A stretch of 64,000 nucleotides of DNA, from the NCBI GenBank assembly GCA_020746875.1, contig JAGTJL010000007.1, positions 2,294,001 through 2,358,000 on the forward strand, written 5' to 3'. Positions 26,230-37,653 of the stretch are shown one piece after another. Numbering within the stretch: position 1 is the stretch's first letter; each line of letters starts with the position of its first letter. The translations under genes and the position numbers were made by a program. This stretch comes from Rhexocercosporidium sp. MPI-PUGE-AT-0058 (lineage: Eukaryota > Ascomycota > Leotiomycetes > Helotiales). The notes under the pieces were generated by a model. It searched no databases, was not told the origin of the DNA, and saw nothing but the letters and a program-made list of their open reading frames with translations.

Positions 26230-26472
26230 TATAACGGTTTAGAGCTTTTAAAGCCTTATTTCTAGTCTTAGCTATTTACTTCTTAATTAAGAAGATGCCG
26301 AGATTAGACGAGCTTGTATAAAACATACCTTTATATATAACCTACTTCTTTTTATACCTTTTTTCCTTTATAATTATAAATTCTAAGAGACACTTAATAT
26401 CTTCATATTCCGCCATAAAATGTGAGTCGCCAGTCACACGTGATTGTCGTCTTTTATAAAGTAAGCGTCACA
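26230..26472 (+). repeat. Right LTR of the nested chromovirus
   Basis: It is paired with 18815-19056. It retains more C than the left copy, for example ending GCGTCACA where the left reads GCGTTATA. Confidence 0.85.
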
Positions 26473-26651
26473 CTTAATAGGCGCTAGGCCCCTCTTATTA
26501 GTGGCTTTTACTTTACTTTATTTTCTTTAAAATTTACTTTTAAAATAAATAATAAAAAATTTAATTCGTTGGCGAATTGCTAGTGTAACGCTGGCTAAGG
26601 GCTATAGTATATTTTTACTTTTGGGACAGAAGTAAATAAGAAGGGAGATAT

Positions 26652-26835
26652 TATAATAGTTTGTGCTCTTAGCGCTAATTGCGTAATTACTGCCCTTATA
26701 AAGACAGTAAGAGGGAAAAGGTAATCTTCCCTTTTTAATAATTAGCTTTTATATAAATTTAAATATTACCAGCGAGTCTACAGCGCTTCTCTAGCTATTC
26801 TATTGTGCCATAGTCACCTCAGCGTGCCAGTGATT
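26652..26835. repeat. Right LTR of the outer element, split by insertion
   Basis: It matches the left LTR at 16722-16908. It is interrupted after tgatt by the 26836-28616 element, and resumes at 28617 with tgatt then attaca. Confidence 0.85.
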
Positions 26836-28616
26836 TATAACGACGCAAGAGCCTTAGACGTGAAGATAGACTTAATACTTAAAATATAAAAACTACAGAG
26901 CTATTATGTAGGAGGGAGGCATATATATAAGGAGTCGGAGGGGGGTCGGACTTGTTCCGGACCCCTAACCTAGCCGAAGTATACTTATTATTACACTACC
27001 CCCTTAGGAAACCGAAGCTCGTCCTCGTGCTTCTTACCCTTCCTACTCTTCTTTTAAATTAATTCCATTATTGTACTTATACTTTAATAAAGTATTGAGT
27101 ATAATGTCGATTTTTATAATATTAACTTCTCTTTTTAGCTCTTTTAATTATAAAGCTACGTCACTTATAAGCTGACGTTACTTATAAACCGGTAAGCGTA
27201 ATCGTGTAAAGTTAAAAACTATACGATTGACTTAAGCTAATTAAAATCGGATCGCAAAAGTTATACGAGGCTAAATTAACTATATACGGACCGGTTCCTA
27301 AGGAGATTCGGATCGCGGTAAGGGTATCGGGCAAATAAAGACGTAGTAATTAATCGATCTACATCGAAAACAATAAAAACGATTTATACTAGAGGTAAAA
27401 GAGCGAGAGCCTGCGTTAATGACGTTAATAGCGGAAAGGTCTATTTTGTCGGCCTTTTAAAGGTCGTACAAGAAGCGGTGCTAAGTCGGACTTAATTTAA
27501 AGTGGTTCCCGGAGGTGTATATAGTTATAGGTACCGCAAAAGTCAATTAAGAGGCGTATTTCTTATAAAGGGAGACGAATTCCAAGTACTTTAAAGGAGT
27601 AGTGTCTAAAACATCGTGCTCTTAAAGCTTCCGCTTAAGATATTCGGAAGGGTATAGCCATAACGTGTCGATTTTCCTTTCGTCGTCTTAATTCCAGCCT
27701 CCTACTTCGCTAAGCGTTACTTTAAAGGAAATTAGGAATCTATAAAAGTTACCGGTTTAAGCTAGTTTATAAAGCTTTGTCTTCGCACGCTATACCTTAT
27801 TTTCGACTTTATTATGTCTATTAAGCTAATTTAAGATTACATAATAATCGTATATAAAAGTAAGGTTCGCGTGTTTTAAGAGCTCTAAATAAAGGGCAGC
27901 TAGTCTAAAGTTAAGTCGGAGGTAAACGTACGCAAATTAAGCTTACGAATCGCTAATTGCTTTACCGTCGACACTAAGCACGAGCTAAAGCTGCGCTAAT
28001 CAAGTGTCGTAATGTAATTGTATGCTATTAAATTTTAAAAAGTCCGGGAGCTGGCGCTTTTGACGTTTTGGGGCCGTTTCGGACTGGTTCCGGACTTAAT
28101 CTTAAATTAAAGTCAAAGAGCTTCGTAAAGAAGTGATTATTAAAGAGAAAGCATCGATTTAAGAGTCTTTATAAGTAAGCTTGTCGGTAAATTACTAGCG
28201 AAGAACTTATAGTTATTATTAAAAGTCTATAATAAGAAAGGAATTAAAGAGGAAGGTTTGATTTTAAAGTGTTATATAATACTAAAGGTAACGGGCTAAA
28301 TACGGAAGAGTCGTATATAAGTAAAAATACATATAAAAAGTAAAGGTAAGTAAGTGGTATCGACGATAAAATCAACGACTCTAATTTAATCGAGTAGCAA
28401 AAGAAACAGTAGTAGCAATAAATACTTTAGACGCACGTAGAGGAGTTTTTGTATAATATAACGACGTAAGAGCCTTAAACGTAAAGATAGACTTAATACT
28501 TAAAATACAAAAACTATAGAACTATTGTACAGGAGGGAGGCATATATATAAGGAGTCGGAGGGGGGTCGGACCTGTTCCGGACCCCTGACCTAGCCGAAG
28601 CATACCTATCGTTACA
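26836..28616. mobile_element. Short LTR element (1.78 kb, 160-bp LTRs) inserted in another LTR
   Basis: Two 160-bp LTRs (26836-26995 and 28457-28616) flank a 1461-bp interior. Perfect 5-bp target duplications tgatt lie at 26831-26835 and 28617-28621. LTR termini are TATAACGA/TTATTACA (left) and TATAACGA/TCGTTACA (right), RIP-mutated versions of TGTAACGA and TCGTTACA seen in the solo LTR at 41848-42007. The interior has no recognisable gag or pol on either strand, so it is probably a non-autonomous (TRIM-like) element. It inserted after the outer element, in its right LTR. Confidence 0.9.
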
Positions 28617-28632
28617 TGATTATTACATAAAC

Positions 28633-29564
28633 ATAGGTGCCCTGCACATCAAAGATTGGTGTATGACAAACGTTTCAAAATCTTGATGGAATTGAATACA
28701 GCTTGTGTGGCGAGAACTAGATATCAGACCTGTGACCCGTGTTTTGAACTTCGAACTCCGAACTCCGAAATCGTGTTTATCCTCGTGTGATCAAGCAAAT
28801 ATGCTTGCTCCCACGGCGAGGCTGGAATTTTAAAGGTGCTGCCACATTAACTTACACCCAAATCTTCCCGTTGACCAATCATCCATTGCATGGGACGAAT
28901 TATTTCGGTGACATATCACACCTGGGTAACGCAGAAGCACAGCTTGTGGCAGATAACTCTCGTCTGAGAGGTTTAACACTAAGGCACCCAGAAAATGACT
29001 CGAGTTTACCGTTTACGGTGCGGTGAGGCAAAAATATGCCTCGTTAAGACGCAGGTGCTTTTCTGTGCATAAGCCAATATGCAGACCTCGACGCACAATA
29101 AAAACAATAAGTCAAAAACGAATTTCTACCAATGAAATTAATTTTGTCTAGGGATCTCGTCTCGAACGACAAGAGATTTGCGAGACGTTAGAAACGGCCG
29201 AAATAACATGGCCAAAAGACTGAGCGATAGGCACCAGAACTTGTGCAGCTCTGCAGAAAAAAGGTCTAATCGAGAACGGACTGAAAAGATTTGTTGTAAA
29301 TAAATGCTCGGCAACTTTTTTCCTCGTTTATTGAATACAAAATCATCCACCTTTTTTTCTATCCTCCTTACCAGTGTTGTGATATTGAGACGCACCCTTC
29401 TCAAGATTTCAATAACCGCCCAAGACGTTGCTTCCTAGTATGTTATGATCAGTCTATGTGTCTAACAAGTTTCGTGGGTGCGCGCAAAAAGCTGTGCACT
29501 GATTTCATCCGGCGCGAACCTTCACTATTGTTTGTAGTGTATTTTCTTGCGCACTCGAGTGCCT
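28633..29564. other. Gene-free stretch between the transposon stack and the first CPK-family gene
   Basis: Ordinary base composition with no convincing gene. A 19-bp word cccaagacgttgcttccta at 29419-29437 recurs at 38102-38120. In both places it lies on the 3' side of a CPK-family gene, showing that 3' flanking DNA was duplicated with the gene. Confidence 0.5.
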
Positions 29565-29846
29565 TTATTGACACACTCGTGCAAGGAGCGGATTCAACGA
29601 ACCGTACACGCAGATCTTGGGACAGCCCACGAGAAGCTTTCCATCAGGCGACGGCTTCTGCGGTCCCTTCCACACCTCTCTCCACGGTTGTGCCTTCTCT
29701 TCGGGCTTTGGGAAGCTTCCTAAGGTGACCGTGCTAAAGAAAGAAGCGACGTGTTCGGGAAGCTCGGTGGAGGGTCGATATTCTGGAGTTGGGGAGCCCG
29801 AATTATCCGATCGCACGTCGTCCGCAGGCGCCTGTCTCTCAGCCAT
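29565..29846 (-). CDS. CPK-family small protein, copy 1 (93 aa), function unknown
   Basis: An uninterrupted minus-strand frame encodes an acidic, Pro/Ser-rich 93-residue protein without signal peptide or membrane helix. Its second half carries FFSTVTLGSFPKP, a Trp-containing linker (PWREVWKGP) and the family signature GKLLVGCPKICVYG at about residues 69-82. The same signature, with the same upstream F-x-x-x spacing, occurs at 38130-38486 (GKTIVACPKLCNYG) and in the relic at 33832-34132 (RKLVVICPKHCTYG). Conservation across three diverged copies supports real coding. I do not recognise the family. The paired cysteines (C-P-K-x-C) could bind metal or form a disulphide; that is speculation. The C-terminal end may be altered by an unseen intron. 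Confidence 0.6.
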   Translation of the reverse strand: MAERQAPADDVRSDNSGSPTPEYRPSTELPEHVASFFSTVTLGSFPKPEEKAQPWREVWKGPQKPSPDGKLLVGCPKICVYGSLNPLLARVCQ

Positions 29847-30552
29847 CTACACAGTCAGTACAAATCGAACGAAGGGAGTTCGTGGCCTACTCTAGAGATG
29901 GTTATGTAGAGGAACGCAAGAGTGGCGGGTTGGTGTGAGCTTCTGAAAGAACTGCGGTAAGATCCTGGCGGGCAATTGTGACCGTTCCGTCCTAGCAGAA
30001 GTACATCGAGGAGCTGAAATTTGGCATTGACAATTGATAGATTCAATTAAGAGTTGCCAGAGTTATCAAGGAGCGGAACTGGGTTGATGATGTAGAAGAG
30101 CAGTTGGCTGGAGCAACATCTTTCGGGGAAAAAACAACCAACAGCCGGGTCTAGAAGTCGTCTCATTTCTAAGGTTTGAAATCAGTTAGGCTCGCTACGG
30201 GGCACTCTAAACTCTCCCGTCATCATGCAAGCCTCCATGCACTAGCCCCTTGATGAACATCCATTTTTTTGACAACTCCCCTTCTACCACGATCATCTAC
30301 TCGCTGGCGGAAGGAAAAATCCCTCGATGAGACCCATTTCCCCCGGTAAATTGGGAGAGAATGCAAACATCCAAATAAATCGCCAGGTGAGGCCCAACTG
30401 ATGCCGGCAACTCGGATCAAGTCCTATTAGGCTTTGGCTTGGTCTCAGCTCGTGGCATGGGAAAATTACCGAGCGTTCCCACACCCCTGCGCAACACTGT
30501 TTTCAACTCTTGTCGTCTCCCTCTCATCTCCTAGAGACATAGAAACTTCAAA
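29847..30552. other. Intergenic, upstream of two divergent units
   Basis: This stretch lies between the CPK copy 1 start (minus strand) and the dead oxygenase gene (plus strand). Open frames are short and overlapping; no domain, repeat or RNA gene was seen. Confidence 0.4.
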
Positions 30553-31682
30553 ATGCCCCGTGTACGACCCTTGAGTAAGTGATGTAAATGGCCGAGGCCA
30601 ACCTGGTTATCTGCACTGACGTCTGTTAGATACCGTGAAGTCCTAGATCTCTACCAATCGGAAATGCCATATTTCTCTCTGATGCCTGCGGCTGACACCC
30701 TGCTTAACCAAAATGAGCAGCTTCGAATCCCGTGATGATATACTATTCGACGACATCTGAGGACTCCATGAACCTTCAAGCTGGACGACTGCAGATTTGA
30801 AGCGCTCAACCATATGTTCAAGGTCATAGGAGAGTCCAGCTAGATAGAATTGATTCAAGTTCTACGCTAGCCAAATATTGACTCGACACCGAGCAGCTTC
30901 TCACCCCATGCCTAGGCGCATCTTTCGTTAGCTTTACGATGTTGTTATGAGGAAAAACGTCATCTTTGACGGTACAAAGTTTGATTGAGAGATCTAATGC
31001 ATACCATAGGTCCCGCACGAGGTGCCTAACGGCAAACAAAGCATCTAGCAGGTGCTCTCCGTATTTAATAGATACTAATGCCAACCCAAGATATCACATA
31101 CAGTTCGGGTCCGACGATTATCAACAGAAGGTTGACAGAGGACCAGACGCGCCAGTTGTTGAAGCCGAGGTAAAGATTCAGAATTGTGAAGTGAGCACCC
31201 ACACAGACATTTGGTCGTTCTATCTGACTGGTACACTAGCACTTGGAGGAGTATGTTGCCTCTGCTTGAGGATTGACAACTCGCCCTCTACGATAGTCGC
31301 ACAGCCGCTCCTTCAGACTTGGTTGCATGCGACCGTATCATTCCAGATCGTGTGGGAGAAGTGTACTACTTGAAATATAGCCCGCGGCATAAAGGGTAAG
31401 TAGAGGTTAGTGTAGTAGTAGAATTGACGTCTCATCGCTGAAGTCTTCTTCATATAGGTATTAGATGTCGAAACAGACTGCCTTTGAGCCTTACATGTTC
31501 GTGTTGTACGATATAAAAGCTGGCAGCCATGGCCGACGTTCGTATCATCTGATATCTAAATCCTCCATCTGCTAAACAAAACAGTCTGTCCGCATGTGTC
31601 CTTCCCGAACCCCGAAGCGGCAGAGCACTCGCCGCCACGCTAAAGTGTTGAAACGAGATCTGTGGTTATCACAAGAGGATAA
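30553..31682 (+). pseudogene. Dead CmcJ/NvfI-type (AsaB-like) oxygenase gene
   Basis: Pieces of the family are readable in order across frames: LDLYQSEMPYFSLMP near 30640; FKLDDCRFEALNHMF near 30775; YDVVMRKNVIF near 30935; ITYSSGP then RFRIV at about 31090-31190; LALYDSR and DRVGEVYYLKY at about 31275-31375; SKQTAFEPYMFVLYD near 31480; and CPHVSFPNPE then SVETRSVVITRG with a stop at 31680-31682. Several in-frame stops (TGA, TAG, TAA) and at least two frame changes lie between. The intron just before the ITYSSGP exon is at the same site as in the intact-looking paralogue at 42935-43995, so the H-x-D motif would also have straddled it. Family members are oxygenases or desaturases of secondary metabolism; this copy cannot work. 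The start at 30553 is the least certain part. Confidence 0.85.
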
Positions 31683-31952
31683 AATTCTACTGCTAGTTTG
31701 AGTAGAGGGGTTTTAAAGTGGCCAGCTTGCTACATTATTGAGAGATTTTAGAGTCTACAATAGCAGACAAATTCTCAGCAAACAGTATTGAGCAGAACAC
31801 GCTTCAAAGCTTACACAATGATACAACACGGGACAAGAAGACATCTCACATACATTCGCATTATTTACTTCCCGTCTTTAGTATAACAATCTTCCCAAAA
31901 CATCTCCGTGGACGGCCGAGTACTCCAAATCACCATTAGTGTCAACAAACTA
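31683..31952. other. Short intergenic flank of the pogo-type element
   Basis: About 270 bp of ordinary sequence with no gene, ending in the TA target dinucleotide at 31951-31952. Confidence 0.4.
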
Positions 31953-33756
31953 AGTCCCCACCTCACCATTCCGTTAACCCCGCAATTTACTATTATTCGG
32001 AAAAAACACTTAATAACTCTATAACGCTTTTACTTATATATAATCTTTTTCAGAATTAGAATCTTTTATTAAATCTAAATTAATAGCGATAATTTCTTGC
32101 TCTCTAGCTGTAACTTAAGCTCTTTAAATAGCTTAGATATTTGTAAACTTAGAATTTGAGCTAGTTTAAACTTTCCGTTTTTTCCGTACCTTTAATTAAT
32201 TTAATTTAGCTTTTAATTGCTATATCTTCATCTCTGCTTAACTAAAAGCGAAATCCTTTTAGTTTAAAGCTTTTATAGCTTTTTTGAAAAGTAATCGTGG
32301 CGTTAGAAAGTTTTTATATATTAATTTAATTAAAGTATTAATCTATAACCGGAATTCTTTACCTACTTTTGGCGTAGATTATATAATTAATAATTCTTTT
32401 ACTTCTTTAGTAACTTAGAGGTCTTTAGAAACATTATGTTCTGGCTCTTAATTATTATTTTCTAAGAGTAATCGGCTTATAAGTAGTTTTGCTATACTTA
32501 CTAGTTATAACCCGATGGCTCTCTAGCTAACTTTGATATTCATACCCGTTAAGCTCTCTTTCTGTGCTTTATAATAATATATTAAGAAGTTACACTTGCT
32601 AATTAAGGTAAAATCAATTATTAATACTAAAAAATTAAATTGTTTTCGATAAGCTGCTTTAAGAGGAGAGAAAATCGACAAATCTAGCGGTTATAAGACG
32701 TGCGACGTATATATAAGTAAAAATAATAAAAATATATTATATTTTAAGTATTTTTATATGAATTCCGTAGTCTTATAACTTTTATAGCCGTTTAAGATTA
32801 GTAATCGAGGATTTTGATTACGTGGTTACGTTTAAGGAATAAAGACTTCTTCTAGTTATTTTAATATAATAATATTATCTGTTTATTTATTCTCTTTTAT
32901 TTTAAATTATTATTTTTTAAATAAGTTAATATCTATTAGAAACTACGATTACTAGACCGATTTTCTTTTATATATTATAAATAAAGTAGTTTTCTTGCCG
33001 GTTACAGAAATGTATTTAATAAAAGAGGTTTAATTCCGAGAATTAGGCTGTTTTCGCTATATAAAACGTCGGTTTTTATAACTAATAATCAAGCTATTAA
33101 TTCTAAAGCTTTTTATAATCCCTGCCTTATTTATATTTTAATGATTTTAGGTAAAATTACTTTAATAGCTAGAATTTGTATTTTTTTGGAACTACGGCTT
33201 AATAATATTAAATATTATATTATTAACACGTACAAAATTAATAAAATATTATTTCTTAACGCTTAAAACAGGATTTTGCTTGAAAACCCGCTATAATCAT
33301 CGTTTTCCGAGTGATATAAAGTCCTTTTAAAGTATATAAAATCGGTTTTTAAAAAGCCGTACTTATGTATAAATAACACTAAACCCTAATATCTTTTAAA
33401 TTAAAACTTAATGCGTAAGACGCTCTTCTAATATCGTAAGTAACTTTTACAAGTAATTAGCAGCTTATTAATAGGTATTTGTGTTATAAAATCGACTTTA
33501 GAAGGTAGATTATAATATACTTTACTTTTTTGCAACGTATTATAAGGACTTGCTATTTTCAATCGCACGCAAAGCCAGAACTACGTCGTCTTTAGTATAT
33601 TTCGGCTTTATTATCGTCTTAATTTAGATTTTTTAAAAAAGAAAATCAATAAGAGAATAAGACAGTTATTAATTATTAAAAGTAAGTAAGTAGAAAAGCG
33701 GTGTGTTAGGCGAGGTGGACGGAATAGGAGGCGATCGGAATGGTAGGGTGGGGACT
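31953..33756 (-). mobile_element. pogo/Fot1-type DNA transposon, RIP-inactivated, 1.8 kb
   Basis: Terminal inverted repeats begin AGTCCCCACC and extend through a shared CACCATTCCG/TACCATTCCG. The element is flanked by TA on both sides (31951-31952 and 33757-33758), as expected for the Tc1/mariner superfamily. Length suits Fot1-like elements. On the minus strand, from about 33610 leftward, a degraded frame reads KDDVVLALRAIENSKSLYR, matching the N-terminal DNA-binding helix region of fungal pogo transposases. The rest of the frame is broken by AT-type stops, so the element is dead. It lies about 75 bp from the 3' end of CPK copy 3. Confidence 0.75.
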
Positions 33757-33831
33757 TAGCTCTTCCACCCGAAAAAGAAAAAAACTGAGATATGACGGCA
33801 GTGGTCCACAACACTGCGAGTCTTCATAGCT

Positions 33832-34132
33832 TTAAAAGCCTCCAAGATTATTGCTCCCTGTGACAGATGCAACGTCAATGCCCATGAACGTGATGTGTTC
33901 GAAGTGTGGAGATGTGACCTCACCATAGGTACAATGCTTTGGGCATATAACAACGAGCTTTCTATCTTCGGAAGGCTGCGGCTCGTCATGGTTGGACTTT
34001 AGCAGGATTGCCAGTTGGAAAGCCTTGTTGGCTTACATATTGGAAGAACTCCTGGATGGTGAGAGGCATTTCTGCAGCTGGCGGTGAGTTTACATGTACA
34101 TCGATCTCATGTGTGACCGGAATGTTTTCCAT
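33832..34132 (-). pseudogene. CPK-family small protein, copy 3, frameshifted
   Basis: On the minus strand from 34132 the frame reads MENIPVTHEI, then IQEFFQYVSQQGFP and a TGA. The remainder, including RKLVVICPKHCTYG and 30 more residues to a stop at 33832-33834, is in another frame. Aligned with copy 1, the Trp-rich linker between the two blocks is about 14 nt shorter, and its Trp codon reads TGA. A 40-bp GTAAGC-to-AAG intron could also join the frames. I prefer a deletion because the supposed intron codes for conserved residues. Confidence 0.55.
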
Positions 34133-34639
34133 GGGGCCAGCTAAATCTACATGCTCGAATAGCTAAATCCACATGCCAAGTAGATCGCTTATTCTAGAGT
34201 GACTTGGCCCGTACACGTATTAATCTTGCTTCACGTAGTAATTAGTAAGGGACGACGAGGTAATTTAATGCAAAGGCTTATAATTTATGAAAATCATTAT
34301 ATAAGGCTATGGAGGCTATGTTTTAAAGCCTCATTATATAAATCTCCTCCTTCGATTACTATCACTACTACCAACGACGACTTGAATTCGCTCACTTTAG
34401 CTATGGCCTCTTTAGTAACGCAGTCTCGCATTCCTCCACTTCAGGCAGCGATTTACCTTAATCTTAATAGCGGTTTACTATACTTCAGGCGCATACAAAA
34501 GATAAGGCTATGCCTTCGCTCGCTGCGACTCGAATTCGACTCGATTACTTCTTACCTGTGACGGAGGAGGAGAGTAGTCTTTGTATAATTAGTTGTGTAT
34601 ATTTAGATCTTATTATCCAACTGCTAAGTTATATATTAG
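34133..34639. other. Mixed AT-rich and ordinary sequence, no gene assigned
   Basis: Short open frames exist (for example near 34510-34722), but composition changes within them and no domain or paralogue supports them. Confidence 0.35.
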
Positions 34640-35053
34640 CTATTCCAGCATGTAGATTTAGCTGGCCCTTTTTCCATCTGTGCGAAGCCGAGTTATGCCA
34701 ATATCTCCTGGCAGGACACTAGCAAGATTCTCACAATATTCCTACCAGATGCTGCACTGGAAGACAACAAGTCTAGACCGTCGGGCATTTTCGGAACAGT
34801 TCAGATACAAAGAACCGCGAGATTATGTAGGATTCCCGAGTCCAAGGCCGACAATGAGTCAACAATGAGTTGCGACAAGGATGGCCCGGATGTTTTCAAA
34901 GGCAGGATGCGTTCATTGTGCTCCAAAACTGGTGGGATGTTATCGAAATCCACAAATACAACTCCAGGGTTTGATGTAATATCACTGTTGCTTATTCCCT
35001 CTAATTCTCGCAAAGGACAAATCCCGGACTCATCTCGGCAACTTAGGCTGTGA
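34640..35053 (+). other. Unrecognised coding-like open stretch, 138 codons, no clear start
   Basis: One frame stays open from just after a TAG at 34637 to a TGA at 35051-35053, preceded by an acceptor-like tattccag at 34641-34648. It could be a terminal exon. It reads, for example, SYANISWQDTSKILTIFLPD and has no repeat or domain I know. A minus-strand frame (34801-35013) is also open, so strand and reality are both uncertain. Confidence 0.2.
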
Positions 35054-35862
35054 AAGGCGATGATTTATCGATCAAGCTTTGCTGAGGAGCTCGGCAGATC
35101 GTTATCTTCGAAGGAAATTATTCGCGCCCAACGTGTATGTGAGCCCGGAATGTGGCTGCCCGAGGCACTTTGAAAGGCAGATTGGGCCTGCATCACCAGA
35201 TACGCTCCTCGAACATCATTCGACAGCTCTCGAGCCTGAGCGCACCCATCACGGGTGCCCGAGATTAAGGAAACATGCAAGACACCAGCGAGCTGATAGG
35301 GGGACTTGTTGTCCCGCAACTTCCGGCTTCGCAGTCTTGTCTGCTTGTCACAGCACCTTGGTGGCAGGGATGTTGACATGGTCGACTGGTATTGGCCAAC
35401 TGGCAGTTTTTCAATGAACCTTTTCTTTGACAAAACGGGAGCTTCTTTTCAGAAGATAGCAAAATTTTAAATGCCGCAAGTGCGAGCAAGTCTTGAGTAT
35501 CTCCTAACCTCGGCCGGCACCCGTCTTGCCGTAGCCAGCACGCTGAAGCTATTGCCCTACGGGACTTTAGGTTAATTAATTTAATCCCTTTTTCAACTAC
35601 CTTAAGTTAATTAATTTAACACACGATTAAACATACATATAATTACTCCTCCGGTACTAATCCGACTCCGTATGACTTAATGACCTTAAATTCCTTAACT
35701 CGCTAAGAACCTCTTTAGTGCACTTATCGTTATAATTAGGTGTTATTTATAAATTAGTAGAAAAATATGAGGTAGTCTAAATATGGGGGTAGTCTAAATG
35801 GTGGGGTGGGGACTTACCTGGCGGGCAAGGGTGATGTTCTAGCTCTGGTTATGAGTCCGTCC
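35054..35862. other. Gene-free; ordinary sequence then AT-rich, with an orphan transposon end
   Basis: Frames of 112 and 122 codons overlap on opposite strands at 35065-35433; neither shows a domain. From about 35570 composition becomes AT-rich. An orphan copy of the pogo-type terminal repeat ends at 35814. Confidence 0.35.
35780..35816. repeat. Orphan terminal repeat of the pogo/Fot1-type element
   Basis: The sequence ending ggtggggtggggact, followed by ta at 35815-35816, matches the right terminal repeat of the element at 31953-33756. No matching left end is visible within a plausible distance, so it is probably the remnant of a deleted copy. Confidence 0.5.
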
Positions 35863-37653
35863 TATCCCTTCTGGTGCCACACGCACACCTCTTTAGCGCA
35901 CGTGCCATGAAGCGGCCGCTATTTGCAGGGGTGTTTAAGTCCTGTGCGGGGCATTATTAAAATATTAATAAACTTTTGTTTATTACTTGGAAGTACTTAC
36001 TTTTAAATGCACTCGCGATACCGGAACTTATAATTATAAATATAATTAATGTAAGCACTTTGCGGCTTAAATTAAAGCTTTTGCTAAAGTCGGGAACGTG
36101 TTTTCGGCTTATATAACTTAACGATTTCGACTTAAAGATATACTTACTAGAGGATTATTTATTAAAGGACTCTATTACTTTCTTTTTTTAGTATTATAAT
36201 TTAAATATAATCGATACGATTATTAAAGTTATAAATTCCTTTAAAAAAGACGGAAATCCAGGAACTCGAGCAGCGGCATAAGAACTTATTTATGCGAAGG
36301 AAATTTACTTGTATTTAGTCTTTTTTATTTATATAACGGTGTATCTTCTTAACTCGATCGAGGATTACTAGTCTACGAAAGGAATTACTTTATTTTATAA
36401 GATCTCACGTATCTTTTCACGGAACCGGTTTTAGGAACTTCGACGACGATTTCGAATATCTAACGATAAGAGTGCTTATTTATATTAACGAACTGAGCTT
36501 TTAAATATTCATATTTAAAAGACAAATCTCCGGCTTTAGAAGCCTGGCTAACAAGTTGCTGTCGATAAGGCTATATAACGATATACTGGCCGGAGCAAGC
36601 TTATTACTACGATTCCGAATAAACTAACCCTAACTAGTATTAAGGTTTAGGTTATTATATAGCGAGGCTTCTTCCTTCGGTGGGTATACTACGTACTAAA
36701 GAAGAAAGGTAGTGTATAACGTCGAGCACCCCCTTTCCGCCCACCCCACACCCCCCCCCCCCCCTTCCGCTTACCTCGCGTAATATTAGCACTTTTTATT
36801 TAATACTTAATAATTTTATTTTACGTCAACTTCTATATAAGAGATTATAAAGTTAGAATTTCGTTTTAATTTTAGTTTTATTAATATAATTTGACGATTT
36901 TCAGCCGCAATTTGAGCCGCTTAAATAGCACGTGTCCTTTTAGCAATTATATTACGAAAGTTTTTGAGATTTTTATTCTTTATAATACTTATAACGAATA
37001 TATAAAAGCTATCGATATCGGTGATTAGCTATAAGAATATAACGATAGCTTACGAACTATTAAATTCGGATTAATTTAAGTTATTTATTAGTTCTTACTT
37101 TTAGTTATACTTAGCAATTATTACTTAATCTATTAGTATTCGTATTACGAAGTCGAGAGCGTTAATCTAAAGAATTAAGGCGATTTTTGTATTCAGCTCG
37201 TAGAGTTATTAATTGCTATAAGAGAAGATGCACCGAGTGCACGAAAACGACGACTGTTAGGCTTATCGGGGACTGCTTTTAAGGTTTTAGTTCATTAGTA
37301 TATTTTAATTAAAATGCTTATACGAGCTGATTGCGTAGCTTGCAAAAGGAGGAGGTATTAGGATTAGCTAAGAAAGAGAGTAGCTTTAGCCGAAATCGCT
37401 GTAAATGCTAGCCGGCCGAGTAAAAGAACTTCTTTAAGCTTTAATTGTAAAGAGTATTAAGTTAATTTTTATAACTTAATTAATTGCTTTACGTTATATT
37501 ATTAAAAAGAATAAAATTGCGTATAAAATCGTTACTTTTTAATACTTAGTAAAATACAGGCTATCGTCGCCTAAATTTGGTGTTCCTCGCTTAATTTACA
37601 GGGGCTGTTACAGGCTCTTCAGGATAGTGTTTCTGGTGGCACCAGAGGGGATA
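35863..37653. mobile_element. Candidate DNA-transposon relic bounded by 18-bp inverted repeats
   Basis: An 18-bp word ending ctggtgccac at 35863-35880 recurs inverted at 37636-37653 with 17 of 18 bases matching. Between them lies 1.8 kb of RIP-like AT-rich DNA, a size suitable for a pogo-type or similar element. No target duplication is clear and no transposase can be read with confidence. A C14 homopolymer lies at 36751-36764. The repeats could instead be duplicated host sequence. Confidence 0.35.

Noticed and set aside
30553..30640. Possible N-terminus of a Zn2Cys6 transcription factor (MPRVRP)
   Set aside because: No C6 cluster follows in any frame, and the sequence continues into the oxygenase pseudogene.
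30966..31373. 135-codon plus-strand open frame
   Set aside because: A wrong-frame shadow of the dead oxygenase gene. The conserved family residues lie in the other two plus frames.
35065..35433. 122-codon minus and 112-codon plus frames
   Set aside because: They overlap on opposite strands, neither has a recognisable domain, and no start or splice evidence favours either.
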